Of a stretch of DNA of 8,471 nt, positions 1 through 7,165 are shown piece after piece. Under the pieces are notes generated by a model. That model was given only the letters and a program-made list of their open reading frames with translations. It was not told where the DNA came from and ran no database searches. This stretch comes from Bacteroidota bacterium (GTDB taxonomy: Bacteria; Bacteroidota; Bacteroidia; AKYH767-A; JABDAW01), in contig JAHEYM010000152.1 in assembly GCA_023251595.1 (NCBI GenBank), positions 1-8,471 of the forward strand, written 5' to 3'. Position 1 is the stretch's first letter. Each line of letters opens with the position of its first letter. The translations under genes were made by a program, and so were the position numbers.

Positions 1-33
1 GAACGTTTCTAAAATAAGGTAAAGGCGGCTATA

Positions 34-3000
34 ATGTCAAATTTACCATTTCCCGCTCCCCACCACTCCCTCTTCAAATGCCTCTTTCGAGGTCGGGAAG
101 ATGTCTTTGCAGTTCGTTGGGAGAAAGGTGGCAAGAGCGGTTACATGCCTGCATATACTTTCGACCCATACCAATACAAAGTTCACAAGATGAATGGAGG
201 GAGTTTTCAGAATTTTCCAGGGAAGCACTACCAGTCACTTTCGGATGCACAACTTCTCCGGCATCTGAATGGAGAACAACTTGTCGGACTTTACCCGCTT
301 CTGAAAGATAATACCTCGTGGTTTATCGCGGCTGATTTCGATAAGGAAAACTGGGCGGATGATTGCCGGAAATTTTTACGGATTTGCGAAGATCATGGAA
401 TCCCGGCATATCTTGAGCGGTCGCGTTCTGGTAAAGGCGGACATGTTTGGGTGTTTTTCGAGAAACCGTACCCGGCTTTTCGGAGCAGGAAAATATTCAC
501 TGCACTGCTGGAGAAATCCGATATCTTCTCGATTTTTGAGAAGGATTCCAGTTTCGACCGATTATTTCCCAATCAGGATTTTCTTTCCGGTAAAGGTCTT
601 GGTAATTTAATAGCACTTCCTCTATATAAACTAACTTGGGAGAAAGGGAATAGTTGTTTTATTGACCCAGAAAATCTTTCGCCGATTATTGACCAATGGG
701 AATTCCTGCAAAATATAAAAAGGATTCCCCTCGAAAAACTTGATCTTCTATTTCAGGAACTATCGCAAAAGGGAAGTTCTCAGATCAGAAATAATACTAT
801 ATCTCCTTCCTGCAAAACAATTATTCGTCTCGATAATTCAATTTCAATAGATCGTTCTGGATTAACTACAGCTTTAATTAATTTTCTCAGAGATGAATTA
901 AATTTTGCTAACAGCGAATATTTTATTAAAAAGAAGATCGGGAAAAATACGTGGGGAACGGATCGCTATTTTAAAATGATAGACGAAACCGAAAACGAAA
1001 TAATTATTCCGAGAGGATTCGCAGGTAAATTAATCCATTTTTGTCGGGAACAAAAGATTGATTACGATTTCAAAGACGAAAGAATAAAACTAAATCCTGT
1101 TCAGTTTTCCGCTTCCATACAATTAAGAGAATATCAGAAACCGGCATTTGATGCCGCTTCTAAAAAAGATTTCGGAGTTATTGTGGCTCCCCCGGGATCG
1201 GGCAAAACAATCATTGGTTTGTCGATCATTGCCGCAAAAAAGCAGCCTGCTCTTATTGTGGTTCATCGTAAACAGCTTGCAGATCAATGGATAGATCGTA
1301 TTGAATCATTTTTAGGAATCCCGAAAAGAGAAATCGGGAAAATCGGTCAGGGGCAAATTAAAATCGGGAAACATATTACGGTGGCGATGATACAGAGCTT
1401 GGATAAAGCAATACAGTCTGAGGAAGGCAAGAAATTGGAAAAGGCATTCGGTACTATCATTGTCGATGAATGCCATCATGTTCCGGCAGAAACATTCAGA
1501 AATACGATTTCTAAACTTCATTCCTTCTATATATACGGTTTAACGGCAACACCCTTCCGTAAATACAATGATGGTAAATTAATTTTTATTTACCTAGGCG
1601 AAACAATTGCCGAAATAAAAACACAGGAACTCGAAACAACACCCGGTGCAAAAATCGTCATCAGAAATACCGATCTTTCCGTTCCGTTCAATGCAAAGAC
1701 CGATAAATTTGAAACCTTATCCAAAATTCTGGTACACGATTCCACCCGCAACAAACTCATTCTCGATGATGTAGTTGCAGAATTGAACAAAGGGAAAAAG
1801 GCGGTGATAGTTACAGAGAGAAAGGAACATATAGACACCTTATTTCAATACCTTAAACAGAAGTACGAAGCAATCACGTTAAGTGGTGAAGATTCAGAAT
1901 CGGACAAAAAGTTTAAGTGGAAACAATTAAGTGTCGGGAATTTTCAGGTACTTATCACCACCGGACAATATTTTGGAGAAGGAACAGATTTGCAAAATGT
2001 GGAATGTCTGTTTCTGGTCTATCCGTTTTCGTTTGAAGGCAAGCTGATTCAGTACATAGGCAGAGTTCAACGATCCGAAATTCAACCGGCCATATACGAT
2101 TACCGCGATTCTAAAATTGAATATCTCGAAAACCTATTTCAAGAACGGAATGTTTTTTACCGGAAACTCTACGGTCACGGTACTTTGTTTAATCAACCGG
2201 AACAGACGGAAACTCATGCTCTGAATTCTTATGTAATTGAAAAACGGATAGGGCTGTCGATTACAGAATTCGAGTTTAAGTTTGGGGCAATTGCATTTAA
2301 AGTTATGATTCCCGAACTCGGCAAGTTGTTATATTTTGAGGTAGAAAATTCCGAGATCAGACCTGAATTTGAAGTTCTGAAATCGTACTTTTCAAAAATT
2401 CTCCGGATAAAAAAGATAAAAGTTGATATACAAGTGAGAGTTGATCGGGGTGAAGTAATTTTTCAGTCGGCAACATCCTTCGACCTGAATAAAATAAACC
2501 GGGAAATAATTGACAGCGTCAAGTTTCAATTTGTTTCGAAAAAGATTCTGGGTAAATTTCCCGACAACGCAAAAAACATTCTTGATCTCAATCAGGTGCA
2601 GGATAATGGAAACAATATTCCACCGCTCTATAATTCGGAACAGGACTTACTCGACGAAATCCTAAAGAACAAGAATGCGAGACATTACCGGCATTTGGTG
2701 TATCTTTCCCAAAAACATGAAAACAAAATATTAAAATTGCGCTTCGTAGTCTCACCGTTCTCCTTTGTTTTCCTTCTCTCCGGCAAACAACAATACCACA
2801 TTGTCTGGGAAACCCTCGACACCGAAGAAGCCACCTACATCTGGCATACAGAGAAAAACATCTCCGCACTCAAATTAATACTAAAACAGATCGAGACAGA
2901 TATAGGAATAATTAGAACACAAGGTCGTCAACATTATATTGAATTGCAAACCGACAATTTCAGCCGAATCGTTCACGATTACTCCGACGAACGGAAAGGG

Positions 3001-3042
3001 TTTGTGGTGTGGAAGGATTTGGTGGAGGAGAAGATGAGGTGA
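34..3042 (+). CDS. TOTE-type primase-helicase (archaeo-eukaryotic primase domain fused to SF2 helicase)
   Basis: The 1002-aa protein begins with an archaeo-eukaryotic primase-like domain (about residues 10-240). It shows the acidic motif ADFD (D101, D103), the SGKGGHVW motif (132-139, with H137) and GNLIALPLY (190-198). An SF2 helicase follows (about 360-700): Walker A PPGSGKT (386-392), DECHH (478-482), TATP (504-507), GEGTDL (648-653) and the arginine-finger motif QYIGRVQR (673-680). Residues 720-1002 form a C-terminal region typical of these long Bacteroidota helicases; I recognise no nuclease motif in it. The families imply nucleic-acid unwinding coupled to primer or nucleotide-polymerising activity, and TOTE proteins have been proposed to act in biological conflict. 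The ATG at 34 is the first possible ATG, because an in-frame TAA lies at 10-12. The gene converges on the HEPN gene 64 bp away. Its first 600 bp are clearly more GC-rich than the rest. Domain calls are firm; the cellular role is inferred. Confidence 0.93.
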   Translation: MSNLPFPAPHHSLFKCLFRGREDVFAVRWEKGGKSGYMPAYTFDPYQYKVHKMNGGSFQNFPGKHYQSLSDAQLLRHLNGEQLVGLYPLLKDNTSWFIAADFDKENWADDCRKFLRICEDHGIPAYLERSRSGKGGHVWVFFEKPYPAFRSRKIFTALLEKSDIFSIFEKDSSFDRLFPNQDFLSGKGLGNLIALPLYKLTWEKGNSCFIDPENLSPIIDQWEFLQNIKRIPLEKLDLLFQELSQKGSSQIRNNTISPSCKTIIRLDNSISIDRSGLTTALINFLRDELNFANSEYFIKKKIGKNTWGTDRYFKMIDETENEIIIPRGFAGKLIHFCREQKIDYDFKDERIKLNPVQFSASIQLREYQKPAFDAASKKDFGVIVAPPGSGKTIIGLSIIAAKKQPALIVVHRKQLADQWIDRIESFLGIPKREIGKIGQGQIKIGKHITVAMIQSLDKAIQSEEGKKLEKAFGTIIVDECHHVPAETFRNTISKLHSFYIYGLTATPFRKYNDGKLIFIYLGETIAEIKTQELETTPGAKIVIRNTDLSVPFNAKTDKFETLSKILVHDSTRNKLILDDVVAELNKGKKAVIVTERKEHIDTLFQYLKQKYEAITLSGEDSESDKKFKWKQLSVGNFQVLITTGQYFGEGTDLQNVECLFLVYPFSFEGKLIQYIGRVQRSEIQPAIYDYRDSKIEYLENLFQERNVFYRKLYGHGTLFNQPEQTETHALNSYVIEKRIGLSITEFEFKFGAIAFKVMIPELGKLLYFEVENSEIRPEFEVLKSYFSKILRIKKIKVDIQVRVDRGEVIFQSATSFDLNKINREIIDSVKFQFVSKKILGKFPDNAKNILDLNQVQDNGNNIPPLYNSEQDLLDEILKNKNARHYRHLVYLSQKHENKILKLRFVVSPFSFVFLLSGKQQYHIVWETLDTEEATYIWHTEKNISALKLILKQIETDIGIIRTQGRQHYIELQTDNFSRIVHDYSDERKGFVVWKDLVEEKMR

Positions 3043-3106
3043 AATTAATTCAACCGCCATAGATTTTTTACGCCAAGCAATTGAATGTTCATAATAAGTT
3101 CAAGTT

Positions 3107-4576
3107 TCAATCCTTCGAATAGGGATTAACAATTGGAATCTTAACATTGTCTTCAATCAATTTCCCTAATTTATCGTTTGCTTCTCCATCAATGAGTGAA
3201 TTATCAATTAGTTGAATAAATTGCTTTTTATCCAGATGTAATTTTAACTGTAAAGATATTAATAAACAAAGTCGATTATAGTTCAGTATCTCATGGGTAT
3301 ATTCTCTTGCAAATTTCAGTAATTCCTCTTTTTTATTACCAAGTTCTGCTCCGTGTAATAACTTGCTTCTTAGATTGTACGCAATCTTGATTTGTTCAGA
3401 AATTTTCAGTGGCTCAAAACCATAAAAAGAGAGTAACTTTGCAACACGAAGACTGAGCTTAAATGTAATTTCAGATCCAGCTTCTGAAAGTAACGCTTCA
3501 AGTGATGATATTACTGATAGAATCCTATAAACGCTAACTTCAGTCTTGAGAAGTGAATCATTATATCGATGAAATGCAAGATCATGATAACTGCCGCTTA
3601 AGTATGTATTTTGTATGATCCCTTTTATTTCCAGTTTAATATTATTAATAAAATTGGTTAACAACTTTTCTTCAGTTTTTTTCAAGACGAGTTTGTAGCT
3701 ATCTGTATCTCTAAAATCAACTTTCCCTTTCCAGATAGAATCATAAGGTGGGATAATATTTTCACTACTGGCTGTCTCGAAAATTGCGATGGGAGTTATT
3801 GACTGGCGAACAACCCGCACTCCACTTGGCTTTAAAAGCCTCAATACATTCATCCAACATTCAATTTCACGAGTAATTTCATCAGGAAATAACCCATTAA
3901 AAGGTTCCTTATCAAGTTGTAAACTAAATGATAATATCGCTCCGACATAAAGGACTCTTCCAGTAATTCGTTCAAACTCGCTAATATAAATAGGTTTAGG
4001 TTTTCTTTCTGCAAGTTGGTCGGTTGTTGGTCTTCTCAAAAATACATTTGATGCAATTTCTATTTCTTCGGATTCAATATAAATATTACTTAACCACAAT
4101 TGAATATTCCAGGTTATAGTTATCGGAGTTCGATATGATTCATACTCTGCAATAAAAAGCTGGATATAGTGATTAATACTATCGCGAGAAATGTATTCGT
4201 TTGGTGCGGTTTGCACCAATACTCTAAGCAAAGAAAATAATCCGATCTTTCTTACAGCAAATTCAGATGCGTAAAATTCCTTCATTACTTCTTGTGCTGC
4301 TAACTCAAACTCTGGAAGGATAGAGAGTTCCTGTTCAATGAAATTCGAAAACTTCTCGCTTGGCCAGTTAAAATAACTAAAATATTCAAGTTTTTCCCAA
4401 TCATACTGAAATGTTTCCAACCTAAAGTCAATATTTTTCACAGGAAGGAATTGATAAGGAATAACTTCAAGATTACCTTGTTCTTTGAATTCGATTGTTT
4501 TCTCAATTGTTCTCTCGCATAATGCGAATAGTGATTCGTATAGTTTCGAATTCGTAAACTCAATCTTCTTTTCCAT
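3107..4576 (-). CDS. HEPN-domain protein (ApeA-like), putative RNase effector
   Basis: The protein has 489 aa. Its C-terminal part (about residues 345-450) is helical and matches the ApeA-like HEPN pattern: a first helix ISSLEALLSE (356-365), then LRVAKLL (376-382) and YNLRSKLLHG (400-409). The last carries the R-x4-H motif (R403, H408) that forms the RNase active site in HEPN proteins. Residues 1-340 match no domain I recognise; they are rich in aromatic and acidic residues, with no signal peptide or membrane segment, and could be a sensor or partner-binding region as in ApeA proteins. It is the last gene of the SIR2/TIR-like/HEPN operon, 65 bp after the middle gene. It has no clear ribosome-binding site, as is common in Bacteroidota. 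The HEPN call is fairly secure. RNase activity, and the idea that it causes abortive infection, are inferred from the family. Confidence 0.82.
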   Translation of the reverse strand: MEKKIEFTNSKLYESLFALCERTIEKTIEFKEQGNLEVIPYQFLPVKNIDFRLETFQYDWEKLEYFSYFNWPSEKFSNFIEQELSILPEFELAAQEVMKEFYASEFAVRKIGLFSLLRVLVQTAPNEYISRDSINHYIQLFIAEYESYRTPITITWNIQLWLSNIYIESEEIEIASNVFLRRPTTDQLAERKPKPIYISEFERITGRVLYVGAILSFSLQLDKEPFNGLFPDEITREIECWMNVLRLLKPSGVRVVRQSITPIAIFETASSENIIPPYDSIWKGKVDFRDTDSYKLVLKKTEEKLLTNFINNIKLEIKGIIQNTYLSGSYHDLAFHRYNDSLLKTEVSVYRILSVISSLEALLSEAGSEITFKLSLRVAKLLSFYGFEPLKISEQIKIAYNLRSKLLHGAELGNKKEELLKFAREYTHEILNYNRLCLLISLQLKLHLDKKQFIQLIDNSLIDGEANDKLGKLIEDNVKIPIVNPYSKD

Positions 4577-4641
4577 GAATTTATTTGAATACCAATAATA
4601 TTTATCTTGCAGAAGATGAGTAATTTATGAGAATTTATTCT

Positions 4642-5202
4642 TTATTGCAAAAGCTTGTGTTCCCTGATATTTTTACAAAGTTCAAGGCAAATTGTTCTTA
4701 GTAATGCTTCGGTATCATCCGTATAAAACTGGTGTCTAATTTCGTTTCTAATTTCCTTTTTAAATTTTTCTAGCCTATTCCACTCTCTTCTATATCGGCA
4801 CGAGATTAGCGACCATATTGGTGGTTTTTCGTAGTAATACAACATTGCCAGTGGTTTTTTGTTTTTCTTATTCTGATGAATAGCATAAAGCAACTCTTCT
4901 GCCGTGCCTGATGGAGCGCGATGATTACCCGTCCTGATATTAATCGTCGGGCTTCCAAGTTTGTGTCGAAAAACGGCTAAAACAATATCTGCCCCTTTGA
5001 TAATAGTAGAGTTGATTATGTCCTGCGTATATCCTGACTGCGAAGGAACATCTTCCCACCCTTCAACAATAATTCTCGCATTACAAAGTTCTTCATACTT
5101 ATCTCGTGCAAACTTTGTCGGAAGATAATTAAGAAGCACCTCTCTCTCTTTTACAACATCGGATGGGGATGCAACCACAACTTTGATTATTCTATCCGCC
5201 AT
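4642..5202 (-). CDS. DUF4062 / TIR-like domain protein
   Basis: This 186-aa protein is essentially one domain. It starts with a beta strand and the motif VVVASPSDVVKER (8-20). Next come QDIINSTIIKGADIVLAVF (60-78), a core strand and helix, then KLGSPT (81-86), and SGTAEELLYA (98-107), which carries the conserved glutamates E102 and E103. The strand KPLAMLYYYE (116-125) follows. The pattern SPSDV-ER, (F)(W/R)-GSPT, SGTxEE and a following YY strand is that of the DUF4062/TIR-like fold, where the glutamate sits where TIR NADases have their catalytic residue. It is about as long as the Thoeris TIR protein ThsB, which suggests a sensor or signal-producing part. It begins 17 bp after the SIR2 stop and is very likely co-transcribed. 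AGGAA lies directly before the ATG. The fold is fairly sure; enzymatic activity is unproven. Confidence 0.8.
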   Translation of the reverse strand: MADRIIKVVVASPSDVVKEREVLLNYLPTKFARDKYEELCNARIIVEGWEDVPSQSGYTQDIINSTIIKGADIVLAVFRHKLGSPTINIRTGNHRAPSGTAEELLYAIHQNKKNKKPLAMLYYYEKPPIWSLISCRYRREWNRLEKFKKEIRNEIRHQFYTDDTEALLRTICLELCKNIREHKLLQ

Positions 5203-5219
5203 TTCCTATGTTCAGAAAT

Positions 5220-6470
5220 TTAATTTCCCTTTAAAATTGAACTGATTATATTCAAATACTCGTCAAATGTGACTTCAGTAACACCCTTCAAAATGTGTTT
5301 TGCATTGTATTTATCAATTAATTGAGTACTCGGTTTAGATGGATCGATGACAATCATTGGCTTTCCTTTCATTAGAAAATATTTTTCAAGATATTCATTT
5401 ATTCCACTGTCTTGAAAACCGTAACCTATTACAACTAATAGTTCTGAATCTATGAGATTTTTTTCGAAATGCTTGAACAAATTTGCGTAGTAAGGATCGC
5501 CGGTATAATGTCTGGTTTTGTTTGTGGTTCCGCTTAGAAAGTCCGGAGCAGCCTCATCCCATAAATGTTCAAATCGAGATTCACCTGTCTTTTCATCACC
5601 CACTTCCATATAAAATTGACTGATCCCATAGTTGTCTTTCAATCTTATTCGCTTTTGTTCTGGTTGTGGTGTGAAAACTATCGTATTAAAGACGCTTCCG
5701 TGAAGTTTAAACAATGATAAAGGTTTGTCAAACTTATCGATAAAATGTTCAAGCTTTACGTAGTAGCTTTTACTAACAGTTGGCAAATTATTATCCTGAT
5801 TAAACCTGTAAGAAACCATTCCATAAAATGGTGATCCTTCCAGTTTATAACCATCTGAAAAATGTTGCCAAAGATCCTTGTGAGAATGCCCCAAAAAATC
5901 AAAGAATAAATCGTGATTTAAAGTATGCACTTTAATATTACTTGTTTTCAGAAGTTCTTTCAAAAATTCGACAAAATGTTCATATGGTGGATAAGCTGCA
6001 TAAGTAATATCCTCCATGTACTTCGCCTTATGTAACTGGGACGCTAAGAGTTGATTGAAACTTCGATTAAAATCTGTTATTCTGTTGTAACAATCTCGGT
6101 GATCGTTTGAACCTTTGAAGTGTTTCTCATTAAAACGTTTGTAAAAGTTTTCAATTACTGTGTTATTCTGTTTGTTATAAATGTAGCCCGAATAAAAGTC
6201 ATAAAAAGTCTCATAGTTAAACTGTTCATTGGGCTGTAAAATTTCTGCATTGTAAAATTCCAGAAATTCTTGTAAGAAAATTCTTTCGTCCCATCTGCTC
6301 CACCGATTCTGGTCGTCTTGCCCATTCAGGAACATTGCTCTCTGATCCGTATGAATCAGAATCTCGCTTTCGTGTATTTTAGAAAGACGCATATTGAGTG
6401 CCCTTACACCGGGAAGTTCTTCGGGGATTGAAAACCCAGAGCCTAATAAAAGGGAGACGATCGGTTTCAC
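5220..6470 (-). CDS. SIR2-family protein, putative NADase
   Basis: The 416-aa protein carries the SIR2 Rossmann-fold signature in order. There is an N-terminal nucleotide loop LLLGSGFS (7-14), then VHTLNHD (181-187), which corresponds to the TTNYD motif with the catalytic-type N185. KLHGS (255-259) has the catalytic-type H257, VVIGYGFQDSGIN (346-358) matches the GxSFxD motif, and IVIDP (373-377) is near the end. The domain fills the whole protein, with a long insertion at about 30-175. I see no SLOG, HEPN, transmembrane or zinc-ribbon region, so it is not the classic ThsA layout. Bacterial defence SIR2 proteins of this type usually cleave NAD+ rather than deacetylate proteins. It is the first gene of the minus-strand operon. 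The start is GTG (6468-6470), because the protein normally begins just before the GxG loop and an in-frame TAG lies upstream. Activity and role are inferred from the family and context. Confidence 0.88.
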   Translation of the reverse strand: MKPIVSLLLGSGFSIPEELPGVRALNMRLSKIHESEILIHTDQRAMFLNGQDDQNRWSRWDERIFLQEFLEFYNAEILQPNEQFNYETFYDFYSGYIYNKQNNTVIENFYKRFNEKHFKGSNDHRDCYNRITDFNRSFNQLLASQLHKAKYMEDITYAAYPPYEHFVEFLKELLKTSNIKVHTLNHDLFFDFLGHSHKDLWQHFSDGYKLEGSPFYGMVSYRFNQDNNLPTVSKSYYVKLEHFIDKFDKPLSLFKLHGSVFNTIVFTPQPEQKRIRLKDNYGISQFYMEVGDEKTGESRFEHLWDEAAPDFLSGTTNKTRHYTGDPYYANLFKHFEKNLIDSELLVVIGYGFQDSGINEYLEKYFLMKGKPMIVIDPSKPSTQLIDKYNAKHILKGVTEVTFDEYLNIISSILKGN

Positions 6471-6505
6471 TGCTCTTTCATTAATTGTTATCTATTCAGC
6501 GCATG

Positions 6506-6513
6506 TAAATATA
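6506..6513 (-). promoter_or_regulatory. Possible -7 promoter box of the SIR2/TIR-like/HEPN operon
   Basis: The minus strand reads TATATTTA, one base away from the Bacteroidota -7 consensus TAnnTTTG, 35 nt before the GTG start. No matching -33 TTG was found, so the call is weak. Confidence 0.35.
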
Positions 6514-6552
6514 CGGTGTTTATAGAGAATTATCCCTTTCTTCACATGTTCT

Positions 6553-6620
6553 CATTGCACACAGGAAGTTTGTTCGCAGCTTCATACATTGTTTTACCCA
6601 TTACACACGGGGAGTTTGTT
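6553..6620. repeat. Pair of 22-bp direct repeats, 46 bp apart
   Basis: The 22-bp segments at 6553-6574 and 6599-6620 match at 19 of 22 positions (form CATTRCACACRGGRAGTTTG, then TT). The period of 46 bp is not a multiple of three, so a translated repeat is unlikely. They lie between the SIR2 operon promoter and the gene fragments at 6619-6708. Their function is unknown; with only two copies, a CRISPR array is not supported. Confidence 0.6.
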
Positions 6621-6708
6621 ATTGCGAACGGCCTGTTTCGCTTACAGTCATTGAGAAATCGGGAGTGTTGCAATGATGGTGGTCTTCTTTAAAACTCGGT
6701 GTATCCAT
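6619..6708 (-). pseudogene. Chimeric gene remnant: HsdR-like start joined to metallophosphoesterase-like end
   Basis: The minus strand holds a 29-codon open frame (ATG 6708-6706, TAA at 6619). Its first residues, MDTPSFKED, match the N-terminus I recall for type I restriction HsdR proteins of Bacteroidota (TPSFKEDHISQIPA). They are followed directly by HHHCNTPDFS, which matches HHHCNTPVFS of the intact metallophosphoesterase (residues 213-222). At the DNA level 6651-6683 and 7258-7290 agree at 26 of 33 positions. It is too short for either function and is best read as two deletion remnants fused together. The phosphoesterase match is visible within the window. The HsdR match rests on recall and is less certain. 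Confidence 0.45.
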
Positions 6709-6745
6709 TATGTGCTTGTTTTTCAGCTACTTAGCCTCTTTTCGT

Positions 6746-6785
6746 GTTAATTTATGTGGGATTCTGTTAATTTATGTGGGATTCT
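6746..6785. repeat. Perfect 20-bp tandem duplication
   Basis: The 20-bp unit gttaatttatgtgggattct occurs twice, head to tail, without a mismatch. The second copy, together with the bases after it, forms an imperfect dyad (ATGTG 6774-6778, CACAT 6786-6790) that ends 10 bp before the -7 box of RNA A. It could be an operator or simply a recent replication slip. Confidence 0.85.
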
Positions 6786-6799
6786 CACATATCCTGTTG

Positions 6800-6807
6800 T
6801 ATCTTTG
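6800..6807 (+). promoter_or_regulatory. Bacteroidota -7 promoter box for RNA A
   Basis: TATCTTTG fits TAnnTTTG exactly and is followed by CATCG, where transcription would begin at about 6812. No clear TTG lies at the -33 position. The box is supported by the terminator 100 bp downstream and by the same arrangement at RNA B. Confidence 0.6.
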
Positions 6808-6811
6808 CATC

Positions 6812-6936
6812 GTTCTTTACCCTCGGTAGGGAATCTACAAAGGTCTCGGACGCTGAACCAGAATCAGCGTTAATAAATTTGGACCGGGGTGTCCCCGATC
6901 GGCAAGAAGCTCAACGAAAGTTGGGCTTTTTGTTTT
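6812..6936 (+). ncRNA. Putative small non-coding RNA A
   Basis: About 125 nt lie between a TATCTTTG promoter box and a strong terminator, with no ATG. Visible parts are a small CCCT/AGGG hairpin (about 6820-6831), the block CAAAGGTCT (6838-6846), and a hairpin with stem 6849-6855/6865-6871 and a 9-nt loop. Then follow the block GGGTGTCCCCGATCGG (6887-6902) and the terminator. The two blocks and the promoter-terminator order recur in RNA B, which lacks the middle hairpin. I could not assign it to a known RNA family. It could be a stand-alone sRNA or a boundary element between gene blocks. Confidence 0.5.
6907..6936 (+). terminator. Rho-independent terminator of RNA A
   Basis: The 9-bp stem AAGCTCAAC/GTTGGGCTT (6907-6915/6920-6928, one G-T pair) is closed by a GAAA tetraloop. 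A T-rich tract (6927-6936, broken by one G) follows. Confidence 0.85.
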
Positions 6937-7165
6937 AAGGGAAGATCGGAATTTAAAGTTGTCAATCTGTCAATCCGTGGTCGCCACTTTCATCTATGTA
7001 TAGATAATATTTCATTGGATTCTGTTGTTTTCTACACCTATTAATTCTGCCGATTTGGAAATTCGAATGACGATTCTTTAAATTATTTCGATCAAGTCAG
7101 CTAATTTTCAGGATCAATAAACCTACCCGCTTTATCGTACAAAAATAGGTTTATCGTTCTAATAA
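6937..7165. other. Gene-free spacer downstream of the metallophosphoesterase gene
   Basis: No coding frame was recognised. Two structures are visible. One is the near-perfect palindrome ATCTATGTATAGAT (6992-7005). The other is a 9-bp inverted repeat ATAAACCTA/TAGGTTTAT (7117-7125/7146-7154) with a 20-nt loop, 11 bp beyond the stop of the phosphoesterase gene. The inverted repeat could help end transcription from the right, but no T tract follows it on that strand. Confidence 0.5.

Noticed and set aside
2588..2869. A 93-codon antisense frame within the primase-helicase gene.
   Set aside because: It lies wholly inside a well-supported gene, and its translation is rich in Cys and Arg with no recognisable domain.
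6542..6601. A 19-aa minus-strand frame (MGKTMYEAANKLPVCNENM).
   Set aside because: It is very short, has no supported start signal and contains one of the 22-bp repeats; the other copy falls in a different frame.
6553..6620. Two 22-bp repeats 46 bp apart as the start of a CRISPR array.
   Set aside because: There are only two imperfect copies and no cas genes.
6838..6902. Possible tRNA or tmRNA end in RNA A.
   Set aside because: There is no T-loop consensus, no CCA end and no seven-base anticodon loop; the hairpin loop has nine bases.
6907..6928. GCTCAAC and GTTGGGC resemble the RYYYAAC and GTTRRRY core sites of an integron attC site.
   Set aside because: Only four bases separate them, with no L boxes, and the pair is explained by the terminator hairpin. 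RNA B has no such sites and no integrase was seen.
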